From JBEKTW01 sp963727845 (GTDB lineage Bacteria > Bacteroidota > Ignavibacteria > UBA10030 > SZUA-254): 64,000 nt of DNA. Location of the stretch: positions 1,054,001-1,118,000 of the forward strand of contig CAVSHI010000003.1 of the NCBI GenBank assembly GCA_963727845.1. Reading direction: 5' to 3'. Positions 53,160-61,458 of the stretch are shown piece by piece. Made by a program: the position numbers and the translations under genes. The notes below the pieces were generated by a model. That model saw only the letters and a program-made list of their open reading frames with translations. It made no database searches and was not told the DNA's origin. The stretch's first letter is position 1, and the number at the start of each line of letters is the position of its first letter.

Positions 53160-53437
53160 AAAAGGAGATATTGAGATGATGAGATTTTGGGTGGATGAAA
53201 TTATGAATCGGAGATGGGGTGAGCGGGAGAAACGGAGAGATGGAGTAATGGATAAGTGGAGTGATGGAGTAGTTGAGATGATGAGAAAGAAGCAAGAGGC
53301 AGGAAGCAAGAGGCCAGGAACAAAAGGCCAGAAGCTAGAGGGCAGAAGCAAAGGCCAAAAGCCAAGGGCTAAGAGCCAAAAGCTGGAAGTAAGAACAAAG
53401 AAGAAATGACAAAGAACCAAGAACTAACAACTAAGAC
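53160..53437 (+). repeat. composite octad/heptad repeat locus G
   Basis: Between the divergent amidohydrolase and alcohol dehydrogenase genes. From about 53160 to 53290 there are degenerate 8-nt units (GGGAGAAA, CGGAGAGA, TGGAGTAG and others). From 53292 to 53437 twenty-one 7-nt units run in register apart from one 6-mer: GCAAGAG, GCCAGGA, GCCAAAA, GCCAAGG, GCTAAGA, CAAAGAA, CCAAGAA, CTAACAA and others. An in-frame ATG at 53406 inside GAAATGA would add 27 repeat- and spacer-encoded residues to the dehydrogenase. Confidence 0.85.
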
Positions 53438-53473
53438 CCCCCCCGTCCCCCTTCGCCTTTTCCAAAAATTTCT

Positions 53474-53481
53474 TATATTTG
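53474..53481 (+). promoter_or_regulatory. possible Bacteroidota-type -7 element
   Basis: TATATTTG matches the TAnnTTTG element and lies six bases before the dehydrogenase ATG at 53487. A start site about seven bases downstream would make the mRNA nearly leaderless. The -33 element is not clear. Confidence 0.35.
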
Positions 53482-53486
53482 CACTC

Positions 53487-54488
53487 ATGAAAGCGATGCG
53501 ATGCAAGAGCCCGCAGCCGGTTGAGAATAACCCGCTGCAGGCAACCGAGATAACCGTTCACCAACCGGTTGACAAAGAGATTCTTCTCCAGGTGCATGCC
53601 TGCGGCATCTGTCACACCGACCTGCATATCATTGAAGGGGAATTGCCGCAGAAAAAATCGCCGGTCATTCCCGGGCATCAAATCGTCGGCGTGGTGAAAC
53701 GCATCGGGAAGAACGTCACGGGCTACAAATACGGCGACCGGGTCGGTGTGCCGTGGCTGTATTGGGCGTGCGGTGAATGCGAATTCTGCAAGCGGGGCGA
53801 TGAGAACCTCTGCGAGAGCGCAAAGTTTACGGGCTACGATGTCGACGGTGGCTTTGCCGAACAGGTAATTGCCCACTCGGACTTTGTGTATCCGATACCG
53901 TACCGATTTTCAGATGAAGAGGCCACGCCGCTCCTCTGCGCAGGCATCATCGGATTTCGCGCACTGCGCCTCAGCAGTATCAAGCCCGGTGAACGGATTG
54001 GATTCTACGGCTTCGGCGCGTCTGCACACATCGCGATTCAGGTTGCGCTGCACTGGAAGTGTGAGGTGTATGTGTTTTCGCGGAGCGAACAACATCGCAA
54101 GTTTGCCGGGGACCTGGGTGCCACGTGGACCGGCACGGCCGATGAAAAACCGCCGAAGCTTCTTGACAGCGCAATCAGCTTTGCTCCTGCGGGCGAACTC
54201 GTGCCGAAAGCGCTGGGGGCTCTCCGGAAAGGCGGAACGCTGGCGCTGGCGGGGATCTATATGACTCCCGTTCCTTCATTCGACTACTCTCTTTTGTATC
54301 ATGAGCGCACGATACGCAGTGTTGCCAACAGCACCCGGCATGACGCAAACGATTTCCTCAAGCTGGCCGAACAGATTCCGGTGAGAACACACGTCGAGCT
54401 GTTTGCTCTGCAGGACGCCAACCGTGCGATGCAATTATTGAAGAAAGGAGAAATTCACGGAGCCGGTGTGCTGAAGGTGGGGGCGTAG
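53487..54488 (+). CDS. zinc-dependent alcohol dehydrogenase family protein
   Basis: A 333-residue medium-chain dehydrogenase. Catalytic zinc motif CGICHTDLH near 39-47 and GHQIVGVV; structural zinc four-Cys loop CGECEFCKRGDENLC; nucleotide fold with GFYGFGASAHIAIQVAL. It probably oxidises or reduces a small alcohol/aldehyde with NAD(P). The ATG at 53487 starts where the family does; the upstream ATG at 53406 lies in repeat DNA. The methyltransferase gene starts 9 bp after its stop. Confidence 0.88.
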   Translation: MKAMRCKSPQPVENNPLQATEITVHQPVDKEILLQVHACGICHTDLHIIEGELPQKKSPVIPGHQIVGVVKRIGKNVTGYKYGDRVGVPWLYWACGECEFCKRGDENLCESAKFTGYDVDGGFAEQVIAHSDFVYPIPYRFSDEEATPLLCAGIIGFRALRLSSIKPGERIGFYGFGASAHIAIQVALHWKCEVYVFSRSEQHRKFAGDLGATWTGTADEKPPKLLDSAISFAPAGELVPKALGALRKGGTLALAGIYMTPVPSFDYSLLYHERTIRSVANSTRHDANDFLKLAEQIPVRTHVELFALQDANRAMQLLKKGEIHGAGVLKVGA

Positions 54489-54497
54489 CCGCCGCGG

Positions 54498-55253
54498 ATG
54501 GAAAACGAAAAACGGTTCGCCGATTATTTCTCCTCGGTGGCGCCGACATACCTGAGATTCCGTCCCACCTATCCCGTCGAACTTTTCGAATACCTCGCAT
54601 CCAAATGTTCTGGAAGCGAATGCGCTCTCGATTGTGCGACGGGGAGCGGACAGGCAGCGCTGGGATTGACGCAGTTCTTTGGGCAGGTCATTGCGACGGA
54701 TGCAAGTCAGCAGCAGATCAAGAATGCGCTGGCGCACGAACAAATATACTATGTTACAGCACGGGCCGAAGCCCTGCCCCTCCAGCCACGCTCGGTCGAC
54801 CTGTTCATGGTTGCCCAGGCGCTTCACTGGTTCGATTTTGAAAGGTTCTACGCGGAAGTGCGCCGCGTCCTAAAACCCGGCGGTCTGTTCGCCGCGTCAT
54901 GCTACCACTGGACCCGCATCACCCCCGAAGTCGATGCCGTAAGAGCAACGTATCAGAATGCCATTGTTGGCGCGTACTGGCCGCCGGGACGACATTTTGT
55001 GGATGAAATGTACCGGACAATTCCTTTTCCGCTGAAAGAAATTCCCGCGCCCGTTTTCACGATGGAGAACCAGTGGAACATGCACGACCTCATTGGTTAT
55101 CTTGAAACCTGGTCGGCGACCCAGCAGTATAAAGAGAAAAACGGAACCAACCCGATCGACCGGATACGAGACGAGCTCCAACAAGCCTGGGGCGACCCGG
55201 AAGAACACAAGCGTGTGGAATGGCCGCTCCACCTGAGAGTCGGAAAAGCATAA
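54498..55253 (+). CDS. class I SAM-dependent methyltransferase
   Basis: A 251-residue Methyltransf_11-type enzyme. Residues 5-20 have the FADYFSSVAPTYLRFRPTYP start common to this group, CALDCATGSGQAALGL holds the SAM-binding glycines, VIATDASQQQI the acidic ribose-binding residue, and VAQALHWFD and VLKPGGLFA follow. The acceptor is unknown. It forms a likely pair with the dehydrogenase. Confidence 0.85.
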   Translation: MENEKRFADYFSSVAPTYLRFRPTYPVELFEYLASKCSGSECALDCATGSGQAALGLTQFFGQVIATDASQQQIKNALAHEQIYYVTARAEALPLQPRSVDLFMVAQALHWFDFERFYAEVRRVLKPGGLFAASCYHWTRITPEVDAVRATYQNAIVGAYWPPGRHFVDEMYRTIPFPLKEIPAPVFTMENQWNMHDLIGYLETWSATQQYKEKNGTNPIDRIRDELQQAWGDPEEHKRVEWPLHLRVGKA

Positions 55254-55305
55254 GTTGAGACACCTGAATGATTGACTGATGTTGCGCATGAATGCAAGAA
55301 CGAAC

Positions 55306-55425
55306 TCGTCATTCCCGCACGTTTTAAGCGGGAATCCATTCAAAGATGCCCGATTAAGGTCCCGCCTTCTGGATTCCGCTTACGTTGGCGGGATTGTGAA
55401 AAGCGGAACATTCGGGCATGACAGG
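55306..55425. repeat. GTCATTCCCGC / GGGCATGAC bounded repeat
   Basis: The gap before the HhH gene contains GTCATTCCCGCACG, AAGCGGGAATCC, TTCTGGATTCCGCTTACG and at the end GGGCATGAC, together an imperfect inverted element of about 120 bp like those at 29470 and 32617. TTGACATTCTG near 55512 may be the next gene's promoter. Nothing else in 55254-55548. Confidence 0.5.
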
Positions 55426-55548
55426 TTCTCTTCAGATGCCTCAAGCTATGAACCTGTCAAGGGAGCCGGGTCTTCGTGCAAGCACACATGGTGGTGCTCG
55501 ACAATCGTGATTGACATTCTGCCGCCATCAACACAAAGGAGTTACATC

Positions 55549-55833
55549 ATGAAATCAAATACATCAAAGAAACATCTTTCACTGGCAGAACTGAAGCAGA
55601 TCCCCGGCGTGGGAAAGAGTGTCGCCGAGGATCTGTGGAATCTCAATATCCGCTCCATCGGCGACCTGAAGGGTCGCGACCCGGAAGAACTGTACCTGGA
55701 GCACTGCCACCAGAAAGGCATGCAGGTCGACCGCTGCGTGTTGTACACATTCCGCTGCGCGGTGTATTTTGCGTCGACCAAACGACACAAACCGGAACTG
55801 CTCAAGTGGTGGAACTGGAAGAACGTGAAATGA
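55549..55833 (+). CDS. helix-hairpin-helix (Cdd1-like) protein
   Basis: A 94-residue protein with a helix-hairpin-helix motif (KQIPGVGKSVAEDLWNLNI, residues about 15-33) followed by a conserved block with MQVDRCVLYTFRCAVYFA. It fits the small Cdd1/pathogenicity-locus family, whose function is not established; DNA contact is likely from the HhH. AAAGGAG at 55535-55541 fixes the ATG. Its stop overlaps the tag start by four bases, so it may assist base-excision repair. Confidence 0.78.
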   Translation: MKSNTSKKHLSLAELKQIPGVGKSVAEDLWNLNIRSIGDLKGRDPEELYLEHCHQKGMQVDRCVLYTFRCAVYFASTKRHKPELLKWWNWKNVK

Positions 55834-56393
55834 AGCGGCGCTGCGCCTGGTCCGGTGACGACGCGTTGTACATCAAGTATCATGACACGGAATGGGGCGT
55901 GCCCGTCCATGACGACCGCAAGCTCTTCGAGATGCTCTGCCTTGAAGGCGCGCAGGCGGGATTGAGCTGGATCACCATTCTTCGGAAGCAGGAGAATTAC
56001 AGGAAAGCATTCGACAGCTTCAATGCAAAGAAAATTGCCGGGTACGACAGTAGCAAAACAAGAGCCCTGCTGAACAATCCCGGCATTGTTCGTAACAAAC
56101 TCAAAATCAAATCGGTGATCCAAAACGCGAGGGCATTCCTCCTTATTCAAAAAGAATTCGGAAGTTTTGACGCGTATATCTGGCAGTTCGCCGGCATGAA
56201 GACAAAGCAGCCTTCGCGGAGAAGCACGAAGCACATCCCACCTTCGACGAAGGAATCCGACGCAATGAGCAAAGACCTGAAAGCGCGAGGGTTCACGTTT
56301 GTCGGCTCGACGATCTGCTACGCGTTCATGCAGGCCGTCGGAATGGTGAACGACCACATTGTCGATTGTTTCCGCTACAAGGAACTTCCATGA
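55830..56393 (+). CDS. tag: DNA-3-methyladenine glycosylase I
   Basis: Tag removes 3-methyladenine from alkylated DNA. The 187-residue protein has the zinc ligands as in E. coli (Cys5, His18, His176, Cys180), the HDTEWGVPVHDD block and the catalytic Glu region EMLCLEGAQAGLSWITILRKQ. Length is usual. It overlaps the HhH gene at its start and the trpF gene at its end by four bases (ATGA both times), so the three are one transcript. Confidence 0.94.
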   Translation: MKRRCAWSGDDALYIKYHDTEWGVPVHDDRKLFEMLCLEGAQAGLSWITILRKQENYRKAFDSFNAKKIAGYDSSKTRALLNNPGIVRNKLKIKSVIQNARAFLLIQKEFGSFDAYIWQFAGMKTKQPSRRSTKHIPPSTKESDAMSKDLKARGFTFVGSTICYAFMQAVGMVNDHIVDCFRYKELP

Positions 56394-57049
56394 AGCCGGG
56401 CGGCAAAACCAGGGTCAAAATCTGTTGTATTCAGAGCGTTGAGGAGGCAGCGCTTGCCGTCCGGTACGGCGCTGCTGCCGTCGGGCTGGTCTCGGCGATG
56501 CCGAGCGGTCCGGGACCGATTTCGGAAGACCTGATCGCAACCATCGTCCCGACAATTCCTTCGGGTGTCGACACCTTTCTTCTCACCTGCAAACAGCGCC
56601 CCGAAGAAGTCATCGACCAGCAGCGCAGGACAAAAGTGAATACACTACAACTGGTCGACCGGTTTCCCGTGGACGGGTATTCTCTGCTTCGCCGTGCGCT
56701 GCCGGGCGTTCGCATCGTCCAGGTCATTCATGTGAGAGGAGAAGAATCTTTTGCAGAAGCTGCGGCCGTGGCCGCGTTCGTCGATGCAATACTTCTGGAT
56801 TCCGGTAATCCATCGCTTGAGATCAAGGAACTCGGCGGCACCGGGCGAGTCCATGACTGGGCCGTCAGCAGAAAGATCCGTGAGACAGTTGGCGTGCCCG
56901 TCTTCCTGGCCGGTGGATTGACGGCGGAAAACGTCGAAAGTGCAATCCGGGAAGTTTGTCCTTACGCTGTCGACGTCTGCAGCGGCGTGCGAACATCGGG
57001 GATGCTGGACGAAAAGAAGCTGGCGGCATTCTTTGTGGCGACGCTTTGA
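56390..57049 (+). CDS. trpF: phosphoribosylanthranilate isomerase-like protein
   Basis: A 219-residue TIM-barrel protein resembling TrpF, which isomerises phosphoribosylanthranilate in tryptophan synthesis. RVKICCIQSVEEAALAV carries the candidate general-base Cys12; the general-acid Asp lies in VDAILLDSG; FLAGGLTAENV and VDVCSGVRT form the phosphate-binding loops. GLVSAMPSGPGPI deviates from the usual GFVF-SPR form. No other trp gene is near, and it is coupled to tag. It could serve a TrpF-like reaction outside Trp synthesis. Confidence 0.78.
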   Translation: MKPGGKTRVKICCIQSVEEAALAVRYGAAAVGLVSAMPSGPGPISEDLIATIVPTIPSGVDTFLLTCKQRPEEVIDQQRRTKVNTLQLVDRFPVDGYSLLRRALPGVRIVQVIHVRGEESFAEAAAVAAFVDAILLDSGNPSLEIKELGGTGRVHDWAVSRKIRETVGVPVFLAGGLTAENVESAIREVCPYAVDVCSGVRTSGMLDEKKLAAFFVATL

Positions 57050-57105
57050 GTTTATGGGCAAATACTGTATGTTGTACGCATATTGACCTCTGAAGAATTA
57101 CCCGC

Positions 57106-57963
57106 ATGACAGAACGAATAATTCATATAGGCCACAGCCCCGACCCCGACGATGCCTTCATGTTTTACGGCCTCGCAAGCGGCAAGGTGAAATTACCCGG
57201 CATTCGCATCGAACATTTATTGGAAGACATCCAGTCGCTGAACCAACGCGCGATACAAGCAGGGGCGTATCACGATACACCCCTGTTGGAAGTCACGGCA
57301 ATTTCTGCCCATGCTTTTCCCTACGTTGCCGACAAATATTGGATAATGAAAACCGGTGCCAGCATGGGAGAGGGATATGGACCGGTGATCATTTCAAGAA
57401 AATATAAAACAATCGGCGAGCTGAAAGGAAAGACGGTCGGCACGCCGGGCCCGCTCACCACGGCATCTCTTCTCTTCAAAATCTTCACCGAAGGTGTCAG
57501 GAATGTCGACATGCCTTTCGACAAAATCATGGGCGCTGTCGATGAAGGCGTCGTCGATGCCGGTCTCCTCATTCATGAAGGACAAATCACGTATCAGTCG
57601 CTCGGGTATTACAAAATATTGGATTTTGGCGAAGTCTGGGAAAAGGAAACGGCGGGATTGCCCCTGCCGCTGGGGTTGGACCTCGTGCGAAGAGACCTCG
57701 GCGAAGACCTGGCAGGGGAATTATCCTCCGGCCTCCGGGATAGTATCGCATACGGATATGAACACCAGGATGAATCGATCCCGTATGCGATGCAGTGGGG
57801 CCGCGGGATCGACAAGAACCTTGGCGAACGATTCGTGAAGATGTATGTAAGCCAGTTGACCATTGATATGGGGGAGAGCGGAAAGAAAGCGCTGGAGCTT
57901 CTCTTCAAAATGGGGCATGAAAAGCAGTTACTTCCGCCCGTGAGCTCCTTTGACCTGGTATAA
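57106..57963 (+). CDS. mqnD: futalosine-pathway menaquinone enzyme (MqnD-like)
   Basis: A 285-residue protein of the MqnA/MqnD periplasmic-binding-protein fold; the start IHIGHSPDPDDAFMFYGL is the MqnD-type SPxPDD motif, with GDLGEDL and LPLPLG in the second lobe. MqnD makes 1,4-dihydroxy-6-naphthoate from cyclic de-hypoxanthine futalosine. No other mqn gene is adjacent. MqnA is the alternative, but the N-terminal motif favours MqnD. Confidence 0.8.
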   Translation: MTERIIHIGHSPDPDDAFMFYGLASGKVKLPGIRIEHLLEDIQSLNQRAIQAGAYHDTPLLEVTAISAHAFPYVADKYWIMKTGASMGEGYGPVIISRKYKTIGELKGKTVGTPGPLTTASLLFKIFTEGVRNVDMPFDKIMGAVDEGVVDAGLLIHEGQITYQSLGYYKILDFGEVWEKETAGLPLPLGLDLVRRDLGEDLAGELSSGLRDSIAYGYEHQDESIPYAMQWGRGIDKNLGERFVKMYVSQLTIDMGESGKKALELLFKMGHEKQLLPPVSSFDLV

Positions 57964-57980
57964 AGCACGGCAACGACGTC

Positions 57981-58092
57981 CAAAGAACAAGTAACAAAGA
58001 ACGAAGAACCCCCAACCGTCAACCGACAACTTACAACCAATAACCAACAACCGTCAACTAAGAACCAACAACCAAGAACGAAGAACCAATGA
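57981..58092 (+). repeat. heptad repeat locus H
   Basis: Sixteen consecutive 7-nt units in exact register: CAAAGAA, CAAGTAA, CAAAGAA, CGAAGAA, ... CCAACAA, CTAAGAA, CCAAGAA, CGAAGAA, CCAATGA. The last unit contains the ATG of the SGNH lipoprotein (58089). There is no Shine-Dalgarno. Confidence 0.9.
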
Positions 58093-58793
58093 AGGCAAGG
58101 TCACTGGGGAAATATATTTCCGTGGTTTGTGTCGCCTGGCTCGGTCTCACCGCATGCCAGCACCGGGCATCCACACACATCCTGTTCATTGGCAATAGTT
58201 ACGTCTTCGTCAACGGCGGGATCGACAAACAACTGGAAGGTCTCGCACCTCAAACCCAAACGACGAGTTTGGCTATCGGCGGATATACGCTGGAGAGACA
58301 CTGGAACGAAGGCAGGGCTCTCCAGATGATCCGCCAGGGGGGATGGGATTACGTCGTCCTGCAGGAACAAAGCCAGATCCCCGTTACGAATCAGAAAGCG
58401 TTCGCCGACTACGCCCGGAAATTCGACGAGGAAATACGTCGCAACGGCGGAAAGACGGTTCTGCTCATGACATGGGAACGGCCCGATAGCCGACAGTACG
58501 GGGTCACCACGGCCGCCCTGGCGGCCGCCTATTCCGGGATCGGCACCGATCTCGGAGCCATAGTGGCTCCGGCGGGCCCGGCCTTCGAGCGGTCTCTCAA
58601 TGGCAGGTCCGGCCTGACGCTGTACAGCCAGGATGGACATCCGACCATAGAGGGGACGTATCTGGCGGCATGTGTCCTGTACGGGAAGATATTTGAGCAG
58701 AGTCCTGCCGGGAATGCGTACGCCGACGTGAGAATCTCCGCGGAGACTGCGGCGTACCTCCAGCGGGTCGCGGCAGAAAGTCTGGGGTACTAG
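58089..58793 (+). CDS. SGNH/GDSL-type hydrolase lipoprotein
   Basis: A 234-residue exported lipoprotein with lipobox LTAC (Cys23). The SGNH fold is supported by ILFIGNSYVFVNG (nucleophile Ser in GNSY), VVLQEQSQIPV and the C-terminal DGHPTIEGTYLAA with Asp and His of the triad. Probably an envelope esterase or lipase; the substrate is unknown. The start codon is inside the last heptad of locus H. Confidence 0.8.
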   Translation: MKARSLGKYISVVCVAWLGLTACQHRASTHILFIGNSYVFVNGGIDKQLEGLAPQTQTTSLAIGGYTLERHWNEGRALQMIRQGGWDYVVLQEQSQIPVTNQKAFADYARKFDEEIRRNGGKTVLLMTWERPDSRQYGVTTAALAAAYSGIGTDLGAIVAPAGPAFERSLNGRSGLTLYSQDGHPTIEGTYLAACVLYGKIFEQSPAGNAYADVRISAETAAYLQRVAAESLGY

Positions 58794-58825
58794 CGCTGTA
58801 TGACACACACAACAGGAAGGATGGC

Positions 58826-59293
58826 ATGAAGAAAAGAAAATCACGCGCGGGGAAATCGGCTGACACAAGAATCGGATGGCATGAGTACTTCATGAACATC
58901 GCCGAACAGGTCGCGACACGGAGCACGTGCGGGAGAAAACACATCGGCGCGGTCATCGTGAGAGAGAGGACGATTCTGTCCACCGGGTACAACGGCAGTA
59001 TACGCGGGGCGAAGCATTGCGACGAGATCGGACACGACATGGAAAACGGGCATTGCGTACGGACGGTCCACGCCGAGGCGAATGCAGTTGCCCAGGCGGC
59101 GAAGCACGGCGTCGGAATCGACAATTCCGAAATCTATATTACGGCGTCTCCATGCCTCGCGTGTTTCAAATTGATTGCAAACGCCGGCATCGGCAAGGTC
59201 TACTACAAGGAATTTTACCGCGATGAGAGAATCAATGAATATGCACGGCAAGCCGGCATTCAGCTTGTGTACATGGGAAGCAAGAAGCGCTGA
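58826..59293 (+). CDS. dCMP deaminase family protein
   Basis: A 155-residue zinc deaminase. TVHAEANAVAQAA has the zinc His and catalytic Glu and SPCLACFK the two zinc Cys. The CDEIGHDMENGHCVRT insertion and GYNGSIRGAKHCDEIG match ComEB/dCMP deaminases that feed dUMP to thymidylate synthesis. About the first 15 residues are basic and poorly conserved. It lies 33 bp after the SGNH gene. Confidence 0.88.
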   Translation: MKKRKSRAGKSADTRIGWHEYFMNIAEQVATRSTCGRKHIGAVIVRERTILSTGYNGSIRGAKHCDEIGHDMENGHCVRTVHAEANAVAQAAKHGVGIDNSEIYITASPCLACFKLIANAGIGKVYYKEFYRDERINEYARQAGIQLVYMGSKKR

Positions 59294-59326
59294 AGAAGCC
59301 ATTGTAGCACGCCAAGGAAATCCAAC

Positions 59327-59728
59327 ATGAACGAAATCGAAGTACGCGAAACGCTCTCCGCGATCAACAAGGCGTGGCGGACGGGTCGTCCATCCGATAT
59401 GAGTGCACATCTCCACCCCGATATCGTCATGAAATTTCCGGGGTTCTCGGGGGAAGTTGCCGGGAGGGAAAAATTCCTCTCCGGTTTTGTCGAATTCTGT
59501 GAGAACGCCCGCGTTATCGAATACTCGGAGACCGACGAGCAAATAACCGTGGTGGGTGATTGTGCCGTGGCAAGCTTTCGGTTTGACATGCTGTACGAGC
59601 GGTCTGCGTACCGGGAGCGCTCGAGGGGGCGCGACCTCTGGGTGTTCCAGCGAGTATCGAACAAGTGGCTGGCGGTCTGGCGGACGATGATGGATGTCGA
59701 GGAGGTGCGCGAGACGAAAGGAGTATGA
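59327..59728 (+). CDS. SnoaL/DUF4440-like (NTF2-fold) protein
   Basis: A 133-residue protein of the NTF2-like fold: VRETLSAINKAWRTGRPSDM, HPDIVMKFPGFSGEVAGREKFL and DLWVFQRVSNKWLAVWRTMM are typical of SnoaL/DUF4440 members. Such proteins include isomerases, hydrolases and binding subunits, so the role cannot be given. It lies 33 bp after the deaminase gene. Confidence 0.72.
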   Translation: MNEIEVRETLSAINKAWRTGRPSDMSAHLHPDIVMKFPGFSGEVAGREKFLSGFVEFCENARVIEYSETDEQITVVGDCAVASFRFDMLYERSAYRERSRGRDLWVFQRVSNKWLAVWRTMMDVEEVRETKGV

Positions 59729-59794
59729 ACCTTCTAGTTTCGCATATCAGAAATGAGTTTATCAAATCTTGAGGCCTTTAACCCTCACCCCTGT

Positions 59795-59961
59795 CCCCTC
59801 TCCCGCTTGCGGGAGAGGGGAATTGAAGGGGAGAGGGTAGCGATCGACATGACGATCCGAGGACTTACTAAAACTATTTGAGTGATTCGGTGTTATCGGG
59901 GCGTTGAAAAACACAAAAGAGAATGTCTCTGCGATCCCGTTCCGAATACCTTCGGAACGGG
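59795..59961. repeat. perfect hairpin repeats after the SnoaL gene
   Basis: CCCCTCTCCCGC at 59795-59806 pairs perfectly with GCGGGAGAGGGG at 59809-59820, a hairpin typical of a widespread intergenic repeat. CCCGTTCCGAA at 59936-59946 pairs with TTCGGAACGGG at 59951-59961. TCGTCCCCCTCGCTCCGCTC from 60002 is another dispersed piece. The 436-bp gap holds no gene. Confidence 0.7.
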
Positions 59962-60075
59962 AGAAGCAGTCTGATTTTTTTCCTTAAAGAGTGAGATTGC
60001 TTCGTCCCCCTCGCTCCGCTCAGGGTCCTCGCAAAGACAGGGGGCAATGCTCTTTCAACAGCCCGCTTGTCTCCT

Positions 60076-60104
60076 TTGCATCAAACCCGGGATATCGCTA
60101 TATT
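60076..60104 (+). promoter_or_regulatory. promoter of the TAG-interrupted gene
   Basis: TTGCAT at 60076-60081, a 17-bp spacer and TATATT at 60099-60104 match a sigma70-type promoter, about 65 bp before the ATG at 60171. Confidence 0.5.
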
Positions 60105-60170
60105 TTCCCCGCTTACACTGTCGTGAAATCATCACCAACCGAAAGCGTTTGAGATGAATCTGGCTTGTTG

Positions 60171-61178
60171 ATGGAACTGAAACCCCTCATATCGTCCATC
60201 ATTTCAAAAAATCCATCCCCGGGCAGCATCAACGAGTTCATTTTCCTTTGCCGAAAAATCGCTCTCGTTCACCTCAGGAGGAAAATCGCGAGCGGTCGCC
60301 TGTCGCTCGATTTCTTCCGCGCGACGCTGGATGACCTTGCCCTCGATACAGTTGCCGACCTGTTCAACCGGGATGAAACGGGAAAGTTCGTCCAGCTTGA
60401 AGCGTATTTTGAAGGATTGTCGATTGAAGAAAGTTCCGGGGAGGATCTTCTCACCTATACCCGGCGATTGGTTTGCTCGCGCGTTAATCAGAACCTGTTC
60501 CGACTGTATCACGAAAACGACCCGTCGCTGGGCAAGATTTTGCGAAACGTGAAGCTGGCCGTGGGGGCGCTGCAGAATTTTACCGTCGTTGAGCGATTCA
60601 ATGAGCAGTGCATTGTCCCAAGCATGTGTGACACGTTGGAACACTTCCCGGAAATTGAACGTGCCGACCTTGACCGGGAGATGCAATAGTGCGCGAACGG
60701 CACCGAGAGCATTCCTTCCTTGCTGGCAAAGCTGTCGCACTACCTCCGAGAACAAGGCGACCGGAGCCGGATCGTTTCCTTGATGGACGTCGCAATGACG
60801 TTCCGGTCTGTGTACAGCAATAAGCATGAGGGGGTCGCTGACGAGCCGCATCAAGACGATCATCTTGTTGCGGTTGAAGCTCAAGCGATTATCGAGAGCA
60901 TGTGCAGAAGAGCCAAAGACGAATTGCAGGAACGGTACGTCGGGAAACAAAAAGTGGAAGAGATGATGTATGAAAACTATTTCAATGTGATTCAGGGATT
61001 GCTGGTTTCACAAATCGTCAATCGTGACGGCGAGGGATATTCTCTGTTTGAAAGTTTGCGCGCTTTCGTTCCCGACCTGGAACGCGAAGAGTACAACAAA
61101 AGGCACAAGTCAAAGCTTGAGTATCTCGCACGGATAACGCGCAGGAAAGTAACAGAGCAGTTGAAGAAGGATTTTTAG
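60171..61178 (+). pseudogene. unrecognised helical protein split by an in-frame TAG
   Basis: One reading frame runs from ATG 60171 to 61178, broken only by TAG at 60687-60689 after DLDREMQ. The upstream part is 172 residues, and the frame continues as CANGTESIPSLLAKLSHYLREQ with no other stop. Both parts are helical and of similar composition, so a single about 335-residue protein with a CAG-to-TAG-like change is the simplest reading; a second start at TTG 60720 would give two proteins. I do not recognise a family. FLCRKIALVHLRRKIASGRLS and LDTVADLFNRDE faintly recall a sigma-like regulator. The next gene is a zf-HC2 membrane protein, which often is the anti-sigma partner. Confidence 0.55.
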
Positions 61179-61243
61179 GTTCGGTTGCTCATGGAAGGGG
61201 GAAAAGAACTTTTAAGATGCGATTGTCGGAACTCATCCCCCAG

Positions 61244-61313
61244 CCCCTTCTCTTTAAAAAGAGAAGGGGAGCGTTTGGAGAACCAACGTCCCTCTCTAAA
61301 TTTAGAGAGGGAC
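61244..61313. repeat. two perfect hairpins
   Basis: CCCCTTCTCTTT at 61244-61255 pairs with AAAGAGAAGGGG at 61258-61269. GTCCCTCTCTAAA at 61288-61300 pairs with TTTAGAGAGGGAC at 61301-61313 as a loop-less palindrome. They stand between the interrupted gene and the zf-HC2 gene and may end its transcript. Confidence 0.75.
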
Positions 61314-61458
61314 CACAGGGTGAGTTCGGATCACTGGTTTCATCTTGAATCCACCTTTGCGTGACATCGAGTATTGATTTCTGTTATATATCTGAATGAC
61401 AACCGGGATTGCCCGGATTCAGCAAACATTACAGATTGATACGATAACATAATAGACA

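Noticed and set aside
55279..55548. N-terminal extension of the HhH protein to 184 residues
   Set aside because: The extra 90 residues translate an intergenic repeat; a strong AAAGGAG site precedes the internal ATG at 55549.
56390..57049. Tryptophan operon
   Set aside because: trpF stands alone with tag and mqnD; no other trp gene is present.
60687..60689. Pyrrolysine or other programmed decoding of TAG
   Set aside because: No pyl gene or stem-loop is seen nearby; mutation, error or two genes are simpler.
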